This document shows, piece after piece, positions 34,641 to 49,200 of a DNA stretch of 64,000 nt. Source of the stretch: Pontederia crassipes (taxonomy: Eukaryota; Streptophyta; Magnoliopsida; Commelinales; Pontederiaceae); NCBI GenBank assembly GCA_030549335.1, contig CM060198.1:52264995-52328994 (forward strand), in the 5' to 3' direction. Within the stretch, counting starts at the first letter, position 1. The number at the start of each line of letters is the position of its first letter. The position numbers and the translations under genes are program-made. A model generated the notes under the pieces. That model was not told where the DNA came from. It saw only the letters and a program-made list of their open reading frames with translations, and did not search any database.

Positions 34641-35217
34641 TGGACGCTTAACGTCCAAAGGGGCAGCCGAGTAATCACGAGACGCCACGAAGGGACACCG
34701 ATGTCGGTTGCCACCCCACGCTCAAGGCCATGATACTAGAATTAAAGGAAAGCTTACTTGTATTAAATATGATGAAACATAACATACAATTAGGTCTTGG
34801 AAGAAACTAGTGAACTTCTCCCAGTGTACCATAGGCATAGGGATCTTATTACATATTAAAAATGCAAAAGACGTACCCTACGGGTAACGTCACTTACTTG
34901 GCCATTCATAAGGACGACCTTACAAGATAAATGACCTAAGAACGGATAACTTGGTACTCCACAATATTACGCAGTGCGGGGCGGCTGCATGTGTTCCATG
35001 ATTTTGGCGTTGAGCAGCCGAGAGCTATAAGTTGAGCGGCACTGGTGTCGTGAGGCTTCACGTTTCATGTCACAGGAAAATGCCCCATGACATGGGCGAG
35101 GAACTCTGGCACAATGCGGTCGCGGGCCTCTGGCTTGCCGCTGCCGCAGTAGTGCGCCACGTGCGAGCGAACGCGGGCGCAGGCTAGAAGGACCTCAGGC
35201 CCGTTTTGGGCTACATT
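34641..35217. other. Unassigned segment between copia and gypsy pieces
   Basis: The last part (34970-35215) is GC-richer, with CCGCTGCCGCAGTAGTGCGC near 35140. No open frame or terminal motif was recognised. It starts abruptly after the copia reverse transcriptase entry and ends where similarity to 42368 begins, so it may be an LTR or transposon piece of a third element. Confidence 0.35.
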
Positions 35218-36162
35218 TTAAGTCAAACTTCGGAAATAGAAAAGTACATCATAGTTAACCAAACAAATAACATATTTTCTGCAAGGTATCTCTTGTAGTT
35301 ACTTGATTCAGATGCCTATAATCAAACTTGAGAACTCATCTGTATTCTTGATGTATAAGATTGATGTTCATGATTATGAGTTAACTAAACTCTCATATGA
35401 AGACTCGTATACTTATTTTTGTGTCGATTCACAAGGACTATTAAACATATGAATAATTCCATGGAGAAGATCAATAAAGAACTCTTCCTATAAGGGGTAG
35501 ATCAAATCACTTCTATAAAATAGATTTACAACTACTTAAACATGATAACATTGTTTGATAATAAATATTTTCCTTTCTACCCCAAGTAATTCAAGAACCT
35601 ATAACATCATTTCAAAACAATTTATTGGCAGTACTATCATAGATTGGTGAACATGAAGTTACTTTCCTACGTCCTATAAAACACAAGTGATGATTGATTT
35701 GAAAATGAGAAGGTATCTATCTTCCTATGTCAATTTAAATATATATGCCACACCCGTTCATCCACATACAAAATCATGTCAAATTCACACAAGTACCAAA
35801 TAATCATACCAATAATCACGTACTTGTCACATTTCAAACTATGTATTATTTCCATACTATATGTAAATACACGATAGTTCTCTTTTTTTTTCAAATAGTA
35901 TGACAAATTAACATATACAAATCAATGTAAAGAGGTTGCGATGAATGGAGTTATAATTTAATTAAAAGAAAATATCACAATTACATTTCAAAATGTTATA
36001 CATTAGCCCTTATATAAACTCACACTAAAATCTCCAAATTGCCACAAACCAAGCTAAACACCGATAACCCACTATAAGCATAAAAATGACAAACCCACTA
36101 TAAGAATGACCATGTCATCCTAGACATAGCTATGCAAACTTTGACCAAGGGAAGGACCTATT
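35218..36162 (-). mobile_element. Truncated internal region, duplicate copy, of the long-LTR gypsy element
   Basis: It matches 42368-43309 nearly base for base, from TAAGTCAAACTTCGGAAATAG through CTCATATGAAGACTCGTATA to the primer site. No coding domain is evident in this leader-like part. It is followed by a primer site and an LTR in the same orientation as the right-hand copy. Confidence 0.85.
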
Positions 36163-36174
36163 GCTCTGATACCA
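36163..36174 (-). other. tRNA-iMet primer-binding site (left copy)
   Basis: GCTCTGATACCA on the plus strand, 4 bp from the LTR start at 36179. Confidence 0.9.
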
Positions 36175-36178
36175 TAAC

Positions 36179-39135
36179 TGTCACGACCCAGATTTAACCC
36201 GCGAGTTAAGCTAAAGTTCGCGACTCATTACGGACGATCAAATAAAATTATGAAAAAATGCGGAAACGTGATGCAATTTACTCTTCCTTTTACAACATAA
36301 GAGTAAAAATATATATCATTAAATAAATTACATAATATGTGATCATTTCAGAGCAAACTAATACTCCTTACGTCGTACATTTTACAAAATGAATTTATTT
36401 TTGTTACAACTTATTTTGACAAAAATAATAAACTCGACCAACTCTCTCGACATCCTAACAAAAGGACACGAGAATAACAACTCCCCTCAATACCTTTACA
36501 TCGAAAGAATTATCCCTGCTAAGATTATGAGCTCGCTCAATCCAAGAAGCTATACTGATCTGAAAAATATTAGAAACAATATTATGAGCAAAAATAACTC
36601 AGTAAGTTGATAACTCATAGCCTATGTGTTACTAACTAATCAATTCGTCGTGACATAAAAAAGCATGCAATAATCATAATAGCAAAATAGGCATTTTCAT
36701 ATATTTGATAATTATGTATATAACATACTAATAAGAAGCATCAAACTCAACTTGTAGTCAATATCATATAAATCATATGAAGCATATGTATGCAAATGCA
36801 ACACTCTCATATGAATGCACGGATCACCAACTGACCAATGGTCGGTAGATGGACTCTAGAGGTGGCTCCCATCGTGATCAGCGATGCAACACTTAGCTCA
36901 ATTCTATCTCATCCCTTTCGGGGAACAAATCATATAGCGATAGGTGGACTCTAGAGGTCGTCCCTACGAATTCTAGAGGTGGCCCCCATTGCAACTTCTC
37001 ACGATGTGGCACTTAGTTCCGCATGGCACTTAGCTCCAATCTATCTCATCCCATTTTTGGGGAACAAAATGATGCATTGGATTCTAGAGGTGGCTCCCAT
37101 CGTGATCAGTGATGTAGCACTTAGCTCCAATCATCATACATGTAATGCAGGCATATGCAGATGCATGATTCATCACATAACAATCATATCTCGACTCTCA
37201 GAAGATGAATCAAACTCATTCAAACGGAATAGGATTACATTCCATAAGATGGCCCCATAACATTTCACATATGCTTTAACAATGAACCATCAATTGATCA
37301 ATCATTCAAAACATAATTTTCATATAAACTCGACGATATATGAATTTAATACATATAACAATTGTATCTCAAATATTAGAAGATGAATCATATCAAATAT
37401 CATTTCAAACGAAATAAGATTGCACTAATCCATTCATGTCATATCACATATACTTTTCAAATGTGCAATCATACAAATCATTCAGATATACTTTTCATCA
37501 TGGCATTTTTCGAAATCAATTCATAGTATATCCAAAGCATATTCAATACATATAATAATCGATGTCACCCCGAATTCAAAGAGGTGAAAACATAGAGTAG
37601 GAGAAACCAACTTACCTATAAGAGCTACCAAAAGATTTTTTCTTTCCTTTTTCACTACTTTACTCTTCTACTCCTATACAATAATAACAAGAAACACATC
37701 ACTTCTATGCTCTGAACAGAAGCCTATCACACATGAAACACAATTAATTGAAATGGTATATGAACCTTAAACGTTTACTCTTTTAACTATTAAACATAAG
37801 GATTGACCTAATATTATGACAGATTGTACACATAGTAAAGAAAAATTTATATCTTCTGGTATACATAATAAAATGACATCATTCCAAATTTCTTTACTTT
37901 TATATTACATAAACATTAATCTTTAAAAGTTTCATATCCTATTTCATTACGGTTTGCTCTCATGAAAATCAACATTCAGCCTAACTTTTATGTTATTTTA
38001 TGTTTTGACAGGCTGAGTAACCTTACTTTTATGTTTTATATAAAATAATAAACATTCCCTATTCTGGTACTTTTAATTTTCCCAAATATTAGACATCCTA
38101 GGGTACAACTCATAAAATTATTTGAATTTATATATATTTGTACTGAGCACAATAAATTTATCCAATACTAGCATAATCTGCCCTAAGCTCCATCCTGACA
38201 GACTAAGTAAGGCTCGGTAAAATATTTATAACTTTCTCTACACATATAATTTTCTAGTGATTCTAATTATTTATGAGACCTAACATCAATGTCTATAACG
38301 CCCTAAATTATCAAATTATTACACGACATATTGGATTTAATACATAATTTACAATTTCGGGTAGCAATTTCGGCGGACAGAGTGATAGTACCTTAATTCT
38401 GATGGCATAACTTTCATTTCATAACTCCTATTAACATGATTCCAAATCTCATGTAAACTAGACTCGGAGATGATTCTACATGTTAAATTTCATAATTTTT
38501 AAGAATGAATTGATATGAAGGAAAATCTTAGGAAAACACCATCAGTCTAGGATTAGAATCTTCACCTTTAATGATCTTCCTTCTCGAATTTCCTTCAACG
38601 TCCATGAAAGGAGTCATGGTCTGAAATTTTTTGTGTGTTGTCTAGAGTGAAGGATAAGACCATACGAATAGGTCGGTTGGAAAAATAGTCTAAGCATGAG
38701 GTGGCAAGCTGCTAGCTTGCTGACAACTTGCATGTCAAGAGTTGAAATTCTTATCCAATTAAAATTTAACATTTAAAAATCATTAATTTCATCCCTAATT
38801 GATATTAATTAGTATAATTTAATCCATATAATTTATTCACATATTTATATATTAATTTTTGTTACACAGACATATATTTTCATATACCATTTGGCGACAT
38901 TTGATTGGTCCACTAGACTTAAATCCAATCTTAACAAATCACATGCATAATTAACCATAAGAGAATATGCTTTATCATAATATGATTATTAATCATACTT
39001 TAGTACTTTAGTTAAATTTTATAAATTATTGTTGTATCACTACATGACATGACAACATATACTACACCACATATATTGAATTGATTGTAGCCATATAATA
39101 TAGAATCCAATGTGGATTAGATCATGGATATTACA
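36179..39135 (-). mobile_element. Long LTR (left copy) of a Del/Tekay-like gypsy element
   Basis: The plus strand starts TGTCACGACCCAG and ends GGATATTACA, so the minus strand reads TGTAATATCC to CGTGACA. It matches 43326-46273 with few differences, so both arose from a recent insertion. Positions 36840-37130 hold degenerate tandem units with ACTCTAGAGGTGGC and GCACTTAGCTCC. The next bases inward (39136-39170), read on the minus strand, contain TTCGAGGATGAAATTTTTTA and AAGGATGG, the usual gypsy 3' coding end and polypurine tract. The length of 2957 bp fits Del/Tekay. Confidence 0.9.
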
Positions 39136-42100
39136 TTCTACCATCCTTAAAAAATTTCATCCTCGAAATTTGAAATAGTATTAATCACTCAAATATAGAT
39201 TTTGATTATATACTCCGTATCCGATTTGCCTTGTAGCTTTTTGAATATCATAATACTTCCCACTTCTACGAAGAGTTTACCGTAAATCATAGCACTTAAG
39301 CTTTTCCATTCAATTCATTATCATATTGTTTTCTATGTGACATTTGTTCTTAGAGCTTCACATATTGAATCACATGTGATGGGTCATGATCATCTTTTCT
39401 TGACATGGATTCATAGAATGAACAATATACACTTCCATATCGTGTATGACTAAATGGCAAACATCTGTCTCGTGTCTTAATGTCTTTAAGAACATATCTT
39501 ATTGTTATACTTTAGTATTCCATTTTCTAATAGTCAATTTAATTATAAGGGTTGGCTCACTACCTAATACTTTTGCTACTTTATTCACCTTTGTTGATGG
39601 ATATAAAATAAAGTTATTAGTCTTTTGGGAGGTTCATTCATTTTATTTGTCTTGTATTCAACTCCTTACATGTGAGTACATATTTAGAATTCCTAATATG
39701 TACCTAGTTCAACCTTACTTATGTGAATGATGTCTCCAAATCTTGAGTTCTATATAGTAGTGGAAAGCTTCAAATTATATATTTTGAGTGTTTCCTGTCA
39801 TAAGCCTCTACTTATCTTCCTGTACTTGCCACTACCCGACCATAAAAGAGAATTAATTCATTGAATAATCTCAAATGGACTTACGAAGCTTACAATATGC
39901 CCTTATTGCATTCGAAATTGATTTTTTTTATTACTTCTTATTATTAAGTAGGTAGTATCTAAAGATAAGGTTAATTTTTATAAACATATGCACCTTGCAT
40001 TTGGGCAACCAATCCATCTCTTATCAGTAAAGAATATTCATCACTACTCAATTTAGCTATTTATGGACAATGCATAGACTATGAAATTCACCTCTACACT
40101 TAAAAATTAAGATTGGAGTTATGCAGGGTGACATTATGGAATTGAATAAAACCTTTATCAAAGAGTCCTTGTACTTGTCTTTTCATTTCTTTTAAATTTA
40201 TGTTGCCCTGTCATTGAAGTAACTCTAAAGATATGACCGTCTCTATCATAGTAAACCGCTCTTCTAGAAACACATCTAGGAACAACTTTATGATAAGGTA
40301 ACAATTGGCAATAATCAGATAATCACTAGTTGTTTATTGTGTCTTCTAATAAACGCGAGGGTGTAGACATTTATAAGCTTATCGAGAACAATTATTTTTC
40401 GCCCTTACTGATTTGCAATGTTGAAATGTGGGATCGAGTTCGCGATTGAGGACCAAAGAGGCATCCCCCTTTAATCGCTCTTTCGCTAGGCTCTCAACCA
40501 ACACTCCATGATAGTAAACTCTATGACTCCAATCAAACTATCGAATGATAACCAAAGGAGGCCACACTCCAATACATCTTTCGATAAACTTTTTAACTCG
40601 CTTTTTAAACTCTCAAGATTGGTTGATATAATAAAGTCAGCAATGAAGAATCATTAATCACCCATAGAAGAGTTACAACATTGATTCCATCAATCAATTA
40701 TTCTAAATGAGATGGAACAAGTAAGGATGAATTAAGGATCGATCGTAAATTGATGCTAAAAAATGGCAACTTTCAATTAATAAAGATTATTCAAGGATCA
40801 TTGATGATTCCAAAATTTGTATTTATATATGGTGATTTAATCACTCGAGCAATGTGAACTGTGACAAACAAAGAAGAACTAAAAATTCATACTTGAAGAT
40901 TGAATTGCAACCAATAGTGAGCAATCAGGAATCATCAGTGATTTCGAAATCTATATTGATGAGTGAGGGGTTAACAATGATTCTGATATCAACAATACTA
41001 ATTCAAAAATTAAAAATACTTTGAAAATTATAAATAATGATTTACATTTACCAATGATAATTTACTGATCATCAATTGGTTTGGATCCTACCAAGTAAGT
41101 ATCACTTGTCAATATTAAAGAAATTTGATAGTTGGTTTTCAACACTTTATACATGATTTAGTGGTGTTATCTTTTGTCTTTCGCACAATTGTTTACAATT
41201 CCTTAAAATATAGACACCACAGTATCACAATAAAATTATTTCCCTTACTAATAATTCTCACCAAAATCTCCTTAGCACACAACCTTATTCCTTTTCAAGT
41301 TCTCAGACCTTGAAATGACAATTTGTAATCATCCCTACACACATCTAACAATGATAAATCCAAATATGTATTGCAAAAGTATTTACATATATGTAAGATT
41401 TTTATAAGTGCCATTCTAAAATTTAAGACACATTTCAAAAATTGATTTTTCATATTATTCAGGACACCATAACTACACATTTAACCTTTCTTCCTATCTC
41501 CCAATCCATACATATGATTGAAATGTATTTTGGCCTTGTAGAATACATACTCTAAAGTTTATACATATGGTGGTCGTTCAAAATTTCATAAAACCAAAAT
41601 GACTTGGAAACATGTCAAAACATAGGGTGCTCAAATTCATATTGCTTGTCTTTTCCTTTTTAATTTGAATATCAATGATATAAAATATATTTATTATCTG
41701 GTTGTTGTACATGTGAATATATCTCTTCGTTTTAAGTATAATAGTATATATGATAGGCCATAAGTGCCTCTTCTGTCTAAATGAATTAACCACGAAACAC
41801 AATGTTTAATACCACTAGGGACTTTGCAGCATATCATTTTAATCTATAAACCTTTCTTAACTTACATGTGTGTGATGATCTAAAAATATGGTGCCTTATA
41901 TGGCAGACCCCCATTCACAAGGGTTGGTTAATACATAGTTACAAAAAACTTATTTGATTCATGTGTTTTCATGATGTATCCAAGAAGCATATCACCCTAA
42001 TTGGGGAGTTAAATAATAGCATTTGATTTTAATCACTCGTGTATCTCTAATGGCCACATGTATTGGGCATGATTTATCTTTCTCATGATCATCATGATCC

Positions 42101-43309
42101 ATACTACATGGTTAGGCCAAAATGCACCCTAATTTTGACACCCATTTTTTTTACTATAAGGATTTTGCAGAATAGGATTCCACGCTTGCACGACTCTATG
42201 AACAAATTAGGGTGACATCAATAAATTAATTACAATTCAATCAAAGAATGATTTGAAATTTTGATTGATCCCAATAACATTATCCAGAACTCATAATGAT
42301 CATGTCATGTTCCAAGTGTACTTTTTGAAGTATAAAACTTTCTTTTTAGTCAATGGTATTCAAATCTTAAGTCAAACTTCGGAAATAGAAAAGTACATCA
42401 TAGTTAACCAAACAAATAATATATTTTCTGCAAGGTATCCCTTGTAGTTACTTGATTCAGATGCCTATAATCAAACTTGAAAACACATCTGTATTCTTGA
42501 TATATAAAATTGATGTTCATGATTATGAGTCAACTAAACTCTCATATGAAGACTCGTATACTTATTTTTGTGTCGATTCACAAGGACTATTAAACATATG
42601 AATAATTCCATAGAGAAGATCAATAAAGAACTCTTCCTATAAGGGGTAGATCAAATCACTTCTATAAAATAGATTTACAACTACTTAAACATGATAACAT
42701 TGTTTGATAATAAATATTTTCCTTTCTACCCCAAGTAATTCAAGAACCTATAACATCATTTCAAAACAATTTATTGGCAGTACTATCATAGATTGGTGAA
42801 CATGAAGTTACTTTCCTACGTCCTATAAAACACAAGTGATGATTGATTTGAAAATGAGAAGGTATCTATCTTCCTATGTCAATTTAAATATATATTCCAC
42901 ACCCGTTCATCCACATACAAAATCATGTCAAATCCACACAAGTACCAAATAATCATACCAATAATGACGTACTTGTCACATTTCGAACTATGTATTATTT
43001 CCATAATATATGTAAATACACGATAGTTCTCTTTTTTTCAAATAGTATGACAATTTAACATATACAAATCAATGTAAAGGGGTTGCGATGAATGGAGTTA
43101 CAATTTAATCAAAAGAAAATATCACAATTACATTTCAAAATGTCATACATTAACGCTTATATAAACTCATACTAAAATCTCCAAATTGCCACAACCCAAG
43201 CTAAACACCGATAACCCACTATAAGCATAAAAATGACAAACCCACTATAAGCATGACCATGTCATCCTAGACATAGCTATGCAAACTTTGACCAAGGGAA
43301 GGACCTATT
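39136..43309 (-). mobile_element. Internal region of the long-LTR gypsy element, coding decayed
   Basis: It lies between the polypurine tract at 39136 and the primer site at 43310, about 4.2 kb. No clear gag, protease, reverse transcriptase or integrase could be read on the minus strand despite the young-looking LTRs. The coding part is strongly decayed or replaced, and the element was probably moved by enzymes of a relative. The right end (42368-43309) is duplicated at 35218-36162. Confidence 0.75.
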
Positions 43310-43321
43310 GCTCTGATACCA
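43310..43321 (-). other. tRNA-iMet primer-binding site (right copy)
   Basis: GCTCTGATACCA, 4 bp from the LTR at 43326. Identical to the left copy. Confidence 0.9.
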
Positions 43322-43325
43322 TAAC

Positions 43326-46273
43326 TGTCACGACCCAGATTTAACCCGCGAGTTAAGCTAAAGTTCGCGACTCATTACGGACGATCAAATAAAATTATGA
43401 AAAAATGCGGAAACGTGATGCAATTTACTCTTCCTTTTACAACATAAGAGTAAAAATATATATCATTAAATAAATTACACAATATGTGATCATTTCAGAG
43501 CAAACTAATACTCCTTACGTCGTACATTTTACAAAATGAATTTATTTTTGTTACAACTTATTTTGACAAAATAATAAACTCGACCAACTCTCTCGACATC
43601 CTAACAAAAGGACACGAGAATAACAACTCCCCTCAATACCTTTACATCGAAAGAATTATTCCTGCTAAGATTATGAGCTCGCTCAATCCAAGAAGCTATA
43701 CTGATTTGAAAAATATTAGAAACAACATTATGAGCAAAAATAGCTCAGTAAGTTGATAACTCATAGCCTATGTGTTACCAACTAATCAATTCATAGTGAC
43801 ATAAAAAAGCATGCAATAATCATAATAGCAAAATAGGCATTTTCATATATTTGATAATTACGTATATAACATACTAATAAGAAACATCAAACTCAACTTG
43901 CAGTCAATATCATATAAATCATATCAAGCATATGTATGCAAATGCAACACTCTTATATGAATGCACGGATCACCAACTGGCCAGTGGTCGGTAGGTGGAC
44001 TCTAGAGGAGGCTCCAATCATGATCAGCGATGTAGCACTTAGCTCCATTCTACCTCATCCCTTTCAGGAAATAAATCATATAGCGATAGGTGAACCCTAA
44101 AGGTAGCCCCTACGGATTCTAGAGGTGGTCCCTATCGCGACTACTCACGATGTGGCACTTAGCTCCGCATGGCACTTAGCTCCAATCTATCTCATCCCAT
44201 TTTTGGGGAACAAAATGATGCATTGGATTCTAGATGTGGCTCTCATCGTGATCAGTGATATAACACTTAGCTCCAATCATCATACATGCAATGTAGGCAT
44301 ATGCAGATGCATGATTCATCACATAACAATCATATCTCGAATATTAGAAGATGAATCAAACTCATTCAAATGGAATAGAATTACATCCCATAAGATGGCC
44401 CCATAAGATTTCACATATGCTTTACCAATGAACCATCAATTGATCAATCATTCAAAACATAATTTTCATATAAACTTAACGATATATGAATTTAATACAT
44501 ATAACAATTGTATCTCAAATATTAGAAGATGAATCATATCAAATATCATTTCAAACGAAATAAGATTGCACTAATCCATTAATGTCATATCACATATACT
44601 TTTCAAATGTGCAATCATACAATCATTCAGATATACTTTTCATCATGGCATTTTTCGAAATCAATTCATAGTATATCCAAAGCATATTCAATACATATAA
44701 TAATCGATGTCACCCCGAATTCAAAGAGGTGAAAACATAGAGTAGGAGAAACCAACTTACCTATAAGAGCTACCAAAAGATTTTTTCTTTCCTTTTTCAC
44801 TACTTTACTCTTCTACTCCTATACAATAATAACAAAAAACACATCACTTCTATGCTCTGAACAGAAGCCTATCACACATGAAACACAATTAATTGAAATG
44901 TTATATGAACCTTAAACGTTTACTCTTTTAACTATTAAACATAAGGATTGACCTAATATTATGACAGATTGTACACATAGTAAAGAAAAATTTATATCTT
45001 CTGGTATACATAATCAAATGACATCATTCCAAATTTCTTTACTTTTATATTACATAAACATTAATCTTTAAAAGTTTCATATCCTATTTCATTACGATTT
45101 GCTCTCATGAAAATCAACATTCAGGCTAACTTTTATGTTATTTTATGTTTTGACAGGCTGAGTAACCTTACTTTTATGTTTTATATAAAATAATAAACAT
45201 TTCCTATTCTAGTACTTTTAATTTTCCCAAATATTAGACATCCTAGGGTACAACTCATAAAATTATTTGAATTTATATATATTTGTACTGAGCACAATAA
45301 ATTTATCCAATACTAGCATAATCTGCCCTAAGCCCCATCTTGACAGACTGAGTAAGGCTCGGTAAAATATTTATAACTTTCGCTACACATATAATTTTCT
45401 AGTGATTCAAATTATTGATGAGACCTAACATCAATGTCTATAACACCATAAATTATCAAATAATTACACGACATATTGGATTTAATATATAATTTACAAA
45501 TTCGGATAGCAATTTCGGCGAATAGAGTGATAGTACCTTAATCCTGATGACATAACTTTCGTTTCAAAACTCCTATTAACATGATTCCAAATCTCATGTG
45601 ACTAGACTCGGAGACTACATGTTAAATTTCATAATTTTTAAGAATGAATTGATATGAAGGAAAATCTTAGGAAAACACTATCAGTCTAGGATTAGAATCT
45701 TCACCTTTAATGATCTTCCTTCTCGAATTTCCTTCAACGTCCATGAAAGGAGTCATGGTCTGAAATTTTTTGTGTGTTGTCTAGAGTGAAGGATAAGACC
45801 ATACGAATAGGTCGGTTGGAAAAATAGTCTAAGCATGAGGTGGCAAGCTGCTAGCTTGGCAACTTGCATGTCAAGAGTTGAAATTCTTATCCAATTAAAA
45901 TTTAACATTTAAAAATCATTAATTTCATCCTTAATTGATATTAATTAGTATAATATAATCCATATAATTTATTCACATATTTATATATTATTTTTTGTTA
46001 CACAGATATATATATTTTCATATGCCATTTGGCGACATTTGATTGGTCCACTAGACTTAAATCTAATCTTAACAAATCACATGCATAATTAACCATAAGA
46101 GAATATGCTTTATCATAATATAATTATTAATCATACTTTAGTACTTTAGTTAAATTTTATAAATTCTTATTATATCACTACGTGACATGACAACATATAT
46201 TACACCACATATATTCAATTGATTATAGCCATATAATATAGAGTCCAATATGGATTAGATCATGGATATTACA
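43326..46273 (-). mobile_element. Long LTR (right copy, 5' LTR) of the gypsy element
   Basis: This copy is 2948 bp, starting TGTCACGACCC and ending GGATATTACA. Differences from the left copy are scattered substitutions and a few small gaps, for example a shorter block near 45610 and another near 45855. It borders a copia gag relic at 46274. Confidence 0.9.
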
Positions 46274-49200
46274 AAAATCATAGTCAAATGTAATGTATAG
46301 ATATTGAGAAGGGCTAACGCTACTCGCATCGATGTGGGAAGCATGGTGGCAAAGTTAATATAAATAAAACAAAGTGCTACACTTGTGGCAAATACGACAT
46401 TTTTTGCTTGTGATTGCATTGAGTCGAAAAATATTGATACAATCGTATGAAGTTTTGTTAAATAATAATGTTTTTTCGCTATTGAAACTTGTCTTTTGTG
46501 AACTGAGATTATTGAAACAACTTATTGTGTAGTTAAAGAATAATGAATTCTTTGCATGACTTAGCCGTTCAAGCCAAAGGACATAGTTGAAAACAACATG
46601 AAAGTCGGAGTTAAAAGGATTATGACTTGCAAATTTTTCTTTGGAGTTAAAAAGATTATGACTTGCAAAATTTTCTTTTGCAATAGATGAATCTTCTTAT
46701 CTTCATTGTCCTATTGTACTGCTATTTTAAAGTGGATATGAGTATAGTATCTAAATTTGATATATTGGACAAACATAGCTATGCATACATTTTTATCATT
46801 AAATTTTGTATTTAATGAAGTTCCTTTATGAGAATTTTTTGAAAAATGATTTTCTATGTCTTGATTACTATAAGTATTCAAGTTGAATATTTATGTCATA
46901 TGTGATGTAAATAAGTTTGTCAAAAGTTTTGACTAGTGAATTTGTGACATTTTTTAGGCAATATAAATATAGACTAGCCTGAGTAATATGCTTTCTCGCT
47001 AAAATCATTTTGCCTACTTTTGTAACAATGTCTAATTGACAAGAAAAATATTAAAATCATTTATGAACAGAAAATTACAATAATCCATTTGTATTGAATG
47101 TCTAAGGTTCTATATGGTTTCTTTCATCACTTCGCAATATAAAATCATACATATGATTTATCTAAGTTGGTAATATGAATTATTTTATACAAATTCATGA
47201 ACTTAGATGGGGATTCAATTATGATCGCAAGATTAATGCCTTGCTGATTAAATTGATATTGCAAAATGGTTGAGGCTTATTCAAATAGTCTAGTGATGAA
47301 CATGATATAGTTATGCGACTAACTATATTTCGCAATTACAAGTGTTGCAGATACAATGAAACCATAATCTATTTGAGTTTATGGTGCAAATAAAATTTCA
47401 ATGTTAAATGTGGAATGCTATTAATGCTGCCTAAATCAGTAAATGTTATTGAAATGTCAAGTAGAGATGTGACATTTATGCATATATTTTTTCTTGCTTG
47501 AATGTGACATCTTCACTTTAGAAGTTGATGATTCAGAATTGACAACGTGTGCGGATTGATTTGTAGTTTGTCCATATTCTCTTCCCACACTTCACTCTGA
47601 GTGGGAGCAATTCATAGTCAACTCATGATTAACATTCATTTATTGAAACATATGAGTTGTGTTTCACGTTGTCAATATCGAATGACTATATGAAATGAAC
47701 ATGAGCCTAAAATAAGTGATGGAGACTCTCTCGGCCTAAATAAAGAAAATTGATTAATGTAAAGAGTTAGAGTGTAAAGAAGAAAATCAAGTCAATGACT
47801 TGTTAAATCATCCGTCTTGCCTTAAAATAAGTTGACATGGATGACGAGATTTAAAAGTGACAAAAAAGTAATAGTCACAAAAGGAGTGTTGACTATAAAG
47901 AAATTATTACGTTTTCTTCTCTCGTTCGTCAAAAGTCTAGCTATTGATTCATAGACGTACTAGATGAAACTTACATAAAGTTATTTGAATGCTTAAATGT
48001 AAAAGTATTGTGCACAATATGTAATTTGCGATGATCCATTTATGGATTTAGTATTCATCTAAATAATGATATAAATGTCATTATGTGCATATCCATTTTT
48101 ATGGATAAATATGTCATCATGACATTATATGTGAAATAATATTATGTATAGCTAGAAGTAATAAGGGATTTCTTCTATTAATGAAGAATTTAATGTCTTT
48201 CTATAGAAATTACATGGGTGAGACGATTATTCACAGGGGGTGTGAAAATTCTTAATTATTCACAGGGGGTGTGAAAATTCAATAAGAATTGTTCAAGTAA
48301 ATTTATTGCTTTGTAGCAAGAGTCGTTATAACAAGTTGAACATTCTATAATAAATTATACACTCATCGGTACCCTTATTAAAAGAGATAATTTTGAATCT
48401 TATGATTTTCTTTATGACTTTATAAGTAAGGAATGTCCTTCCGTAAACATGGACAATGATTAGACATGCACAATAAGTTGCATAGTCTGATATTTGTGTC
48501 ATTGATCAAATGAGAAATTTACATACTAATGCAGGACGCCTATATTGGATGACGATTAAGAGAATAATTAGACACTTTATAGGCATGTTGACTCTTATTT
48601 TGCATAGATTTGCTTAATAAATAGACGCCTCTTAAGAGGATAAAATTAATAAGCAAAAGTTTATCTCCAATTATGTCTTCATGTTATAGAATGACATATT
48701 GCAAAAGTAAAACTACATATAAAGTAGTCAATTATAAAAATTGAGTTTGTGTTATACTTAATGATGGTATGGAGCCCTCTAGTTAAGTAAATTATTTTAC
48801 TCTTGTATCGACAATGGTTAAGTATGACATTTTTTGTAATATGTATGTTACTATTGCTTGATAAAAAGGATGGACCATTAAGGGAAAACACATTGATGTC
48901 TAGTATGTCTTGACAATATGAAGAAGATATGGTTGATGAATACATGTGTAAGTACGTGATACGTACTAAGCATGTTTGATTGACGCATTAACATGAGCAA
49001 AGTTTATGCGATGATGTATTCTATATCTTCTTGTGATGAATAAAATTATGTTACATTTTATTTTAGAGTTAGTTAATATTTTTTATAATGCATGTAAAAT
49101 ATGTCAAATCAGGCACGAGATTATCAGTCACATGGATAATCGCCTCGTCGCTTAGTGCATAGCGAGCGGAGATGAAATGATTTAGATTCAGATATATGAT

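Noticed and set aside
36979-37260. 93-aa frame, repeated at 44125-44406, as a conserved protein
   Set aside because: Both lie at the same place in the two LTR copies, within degenerate LTR tandem units. Conservation is due to LTR duplication.
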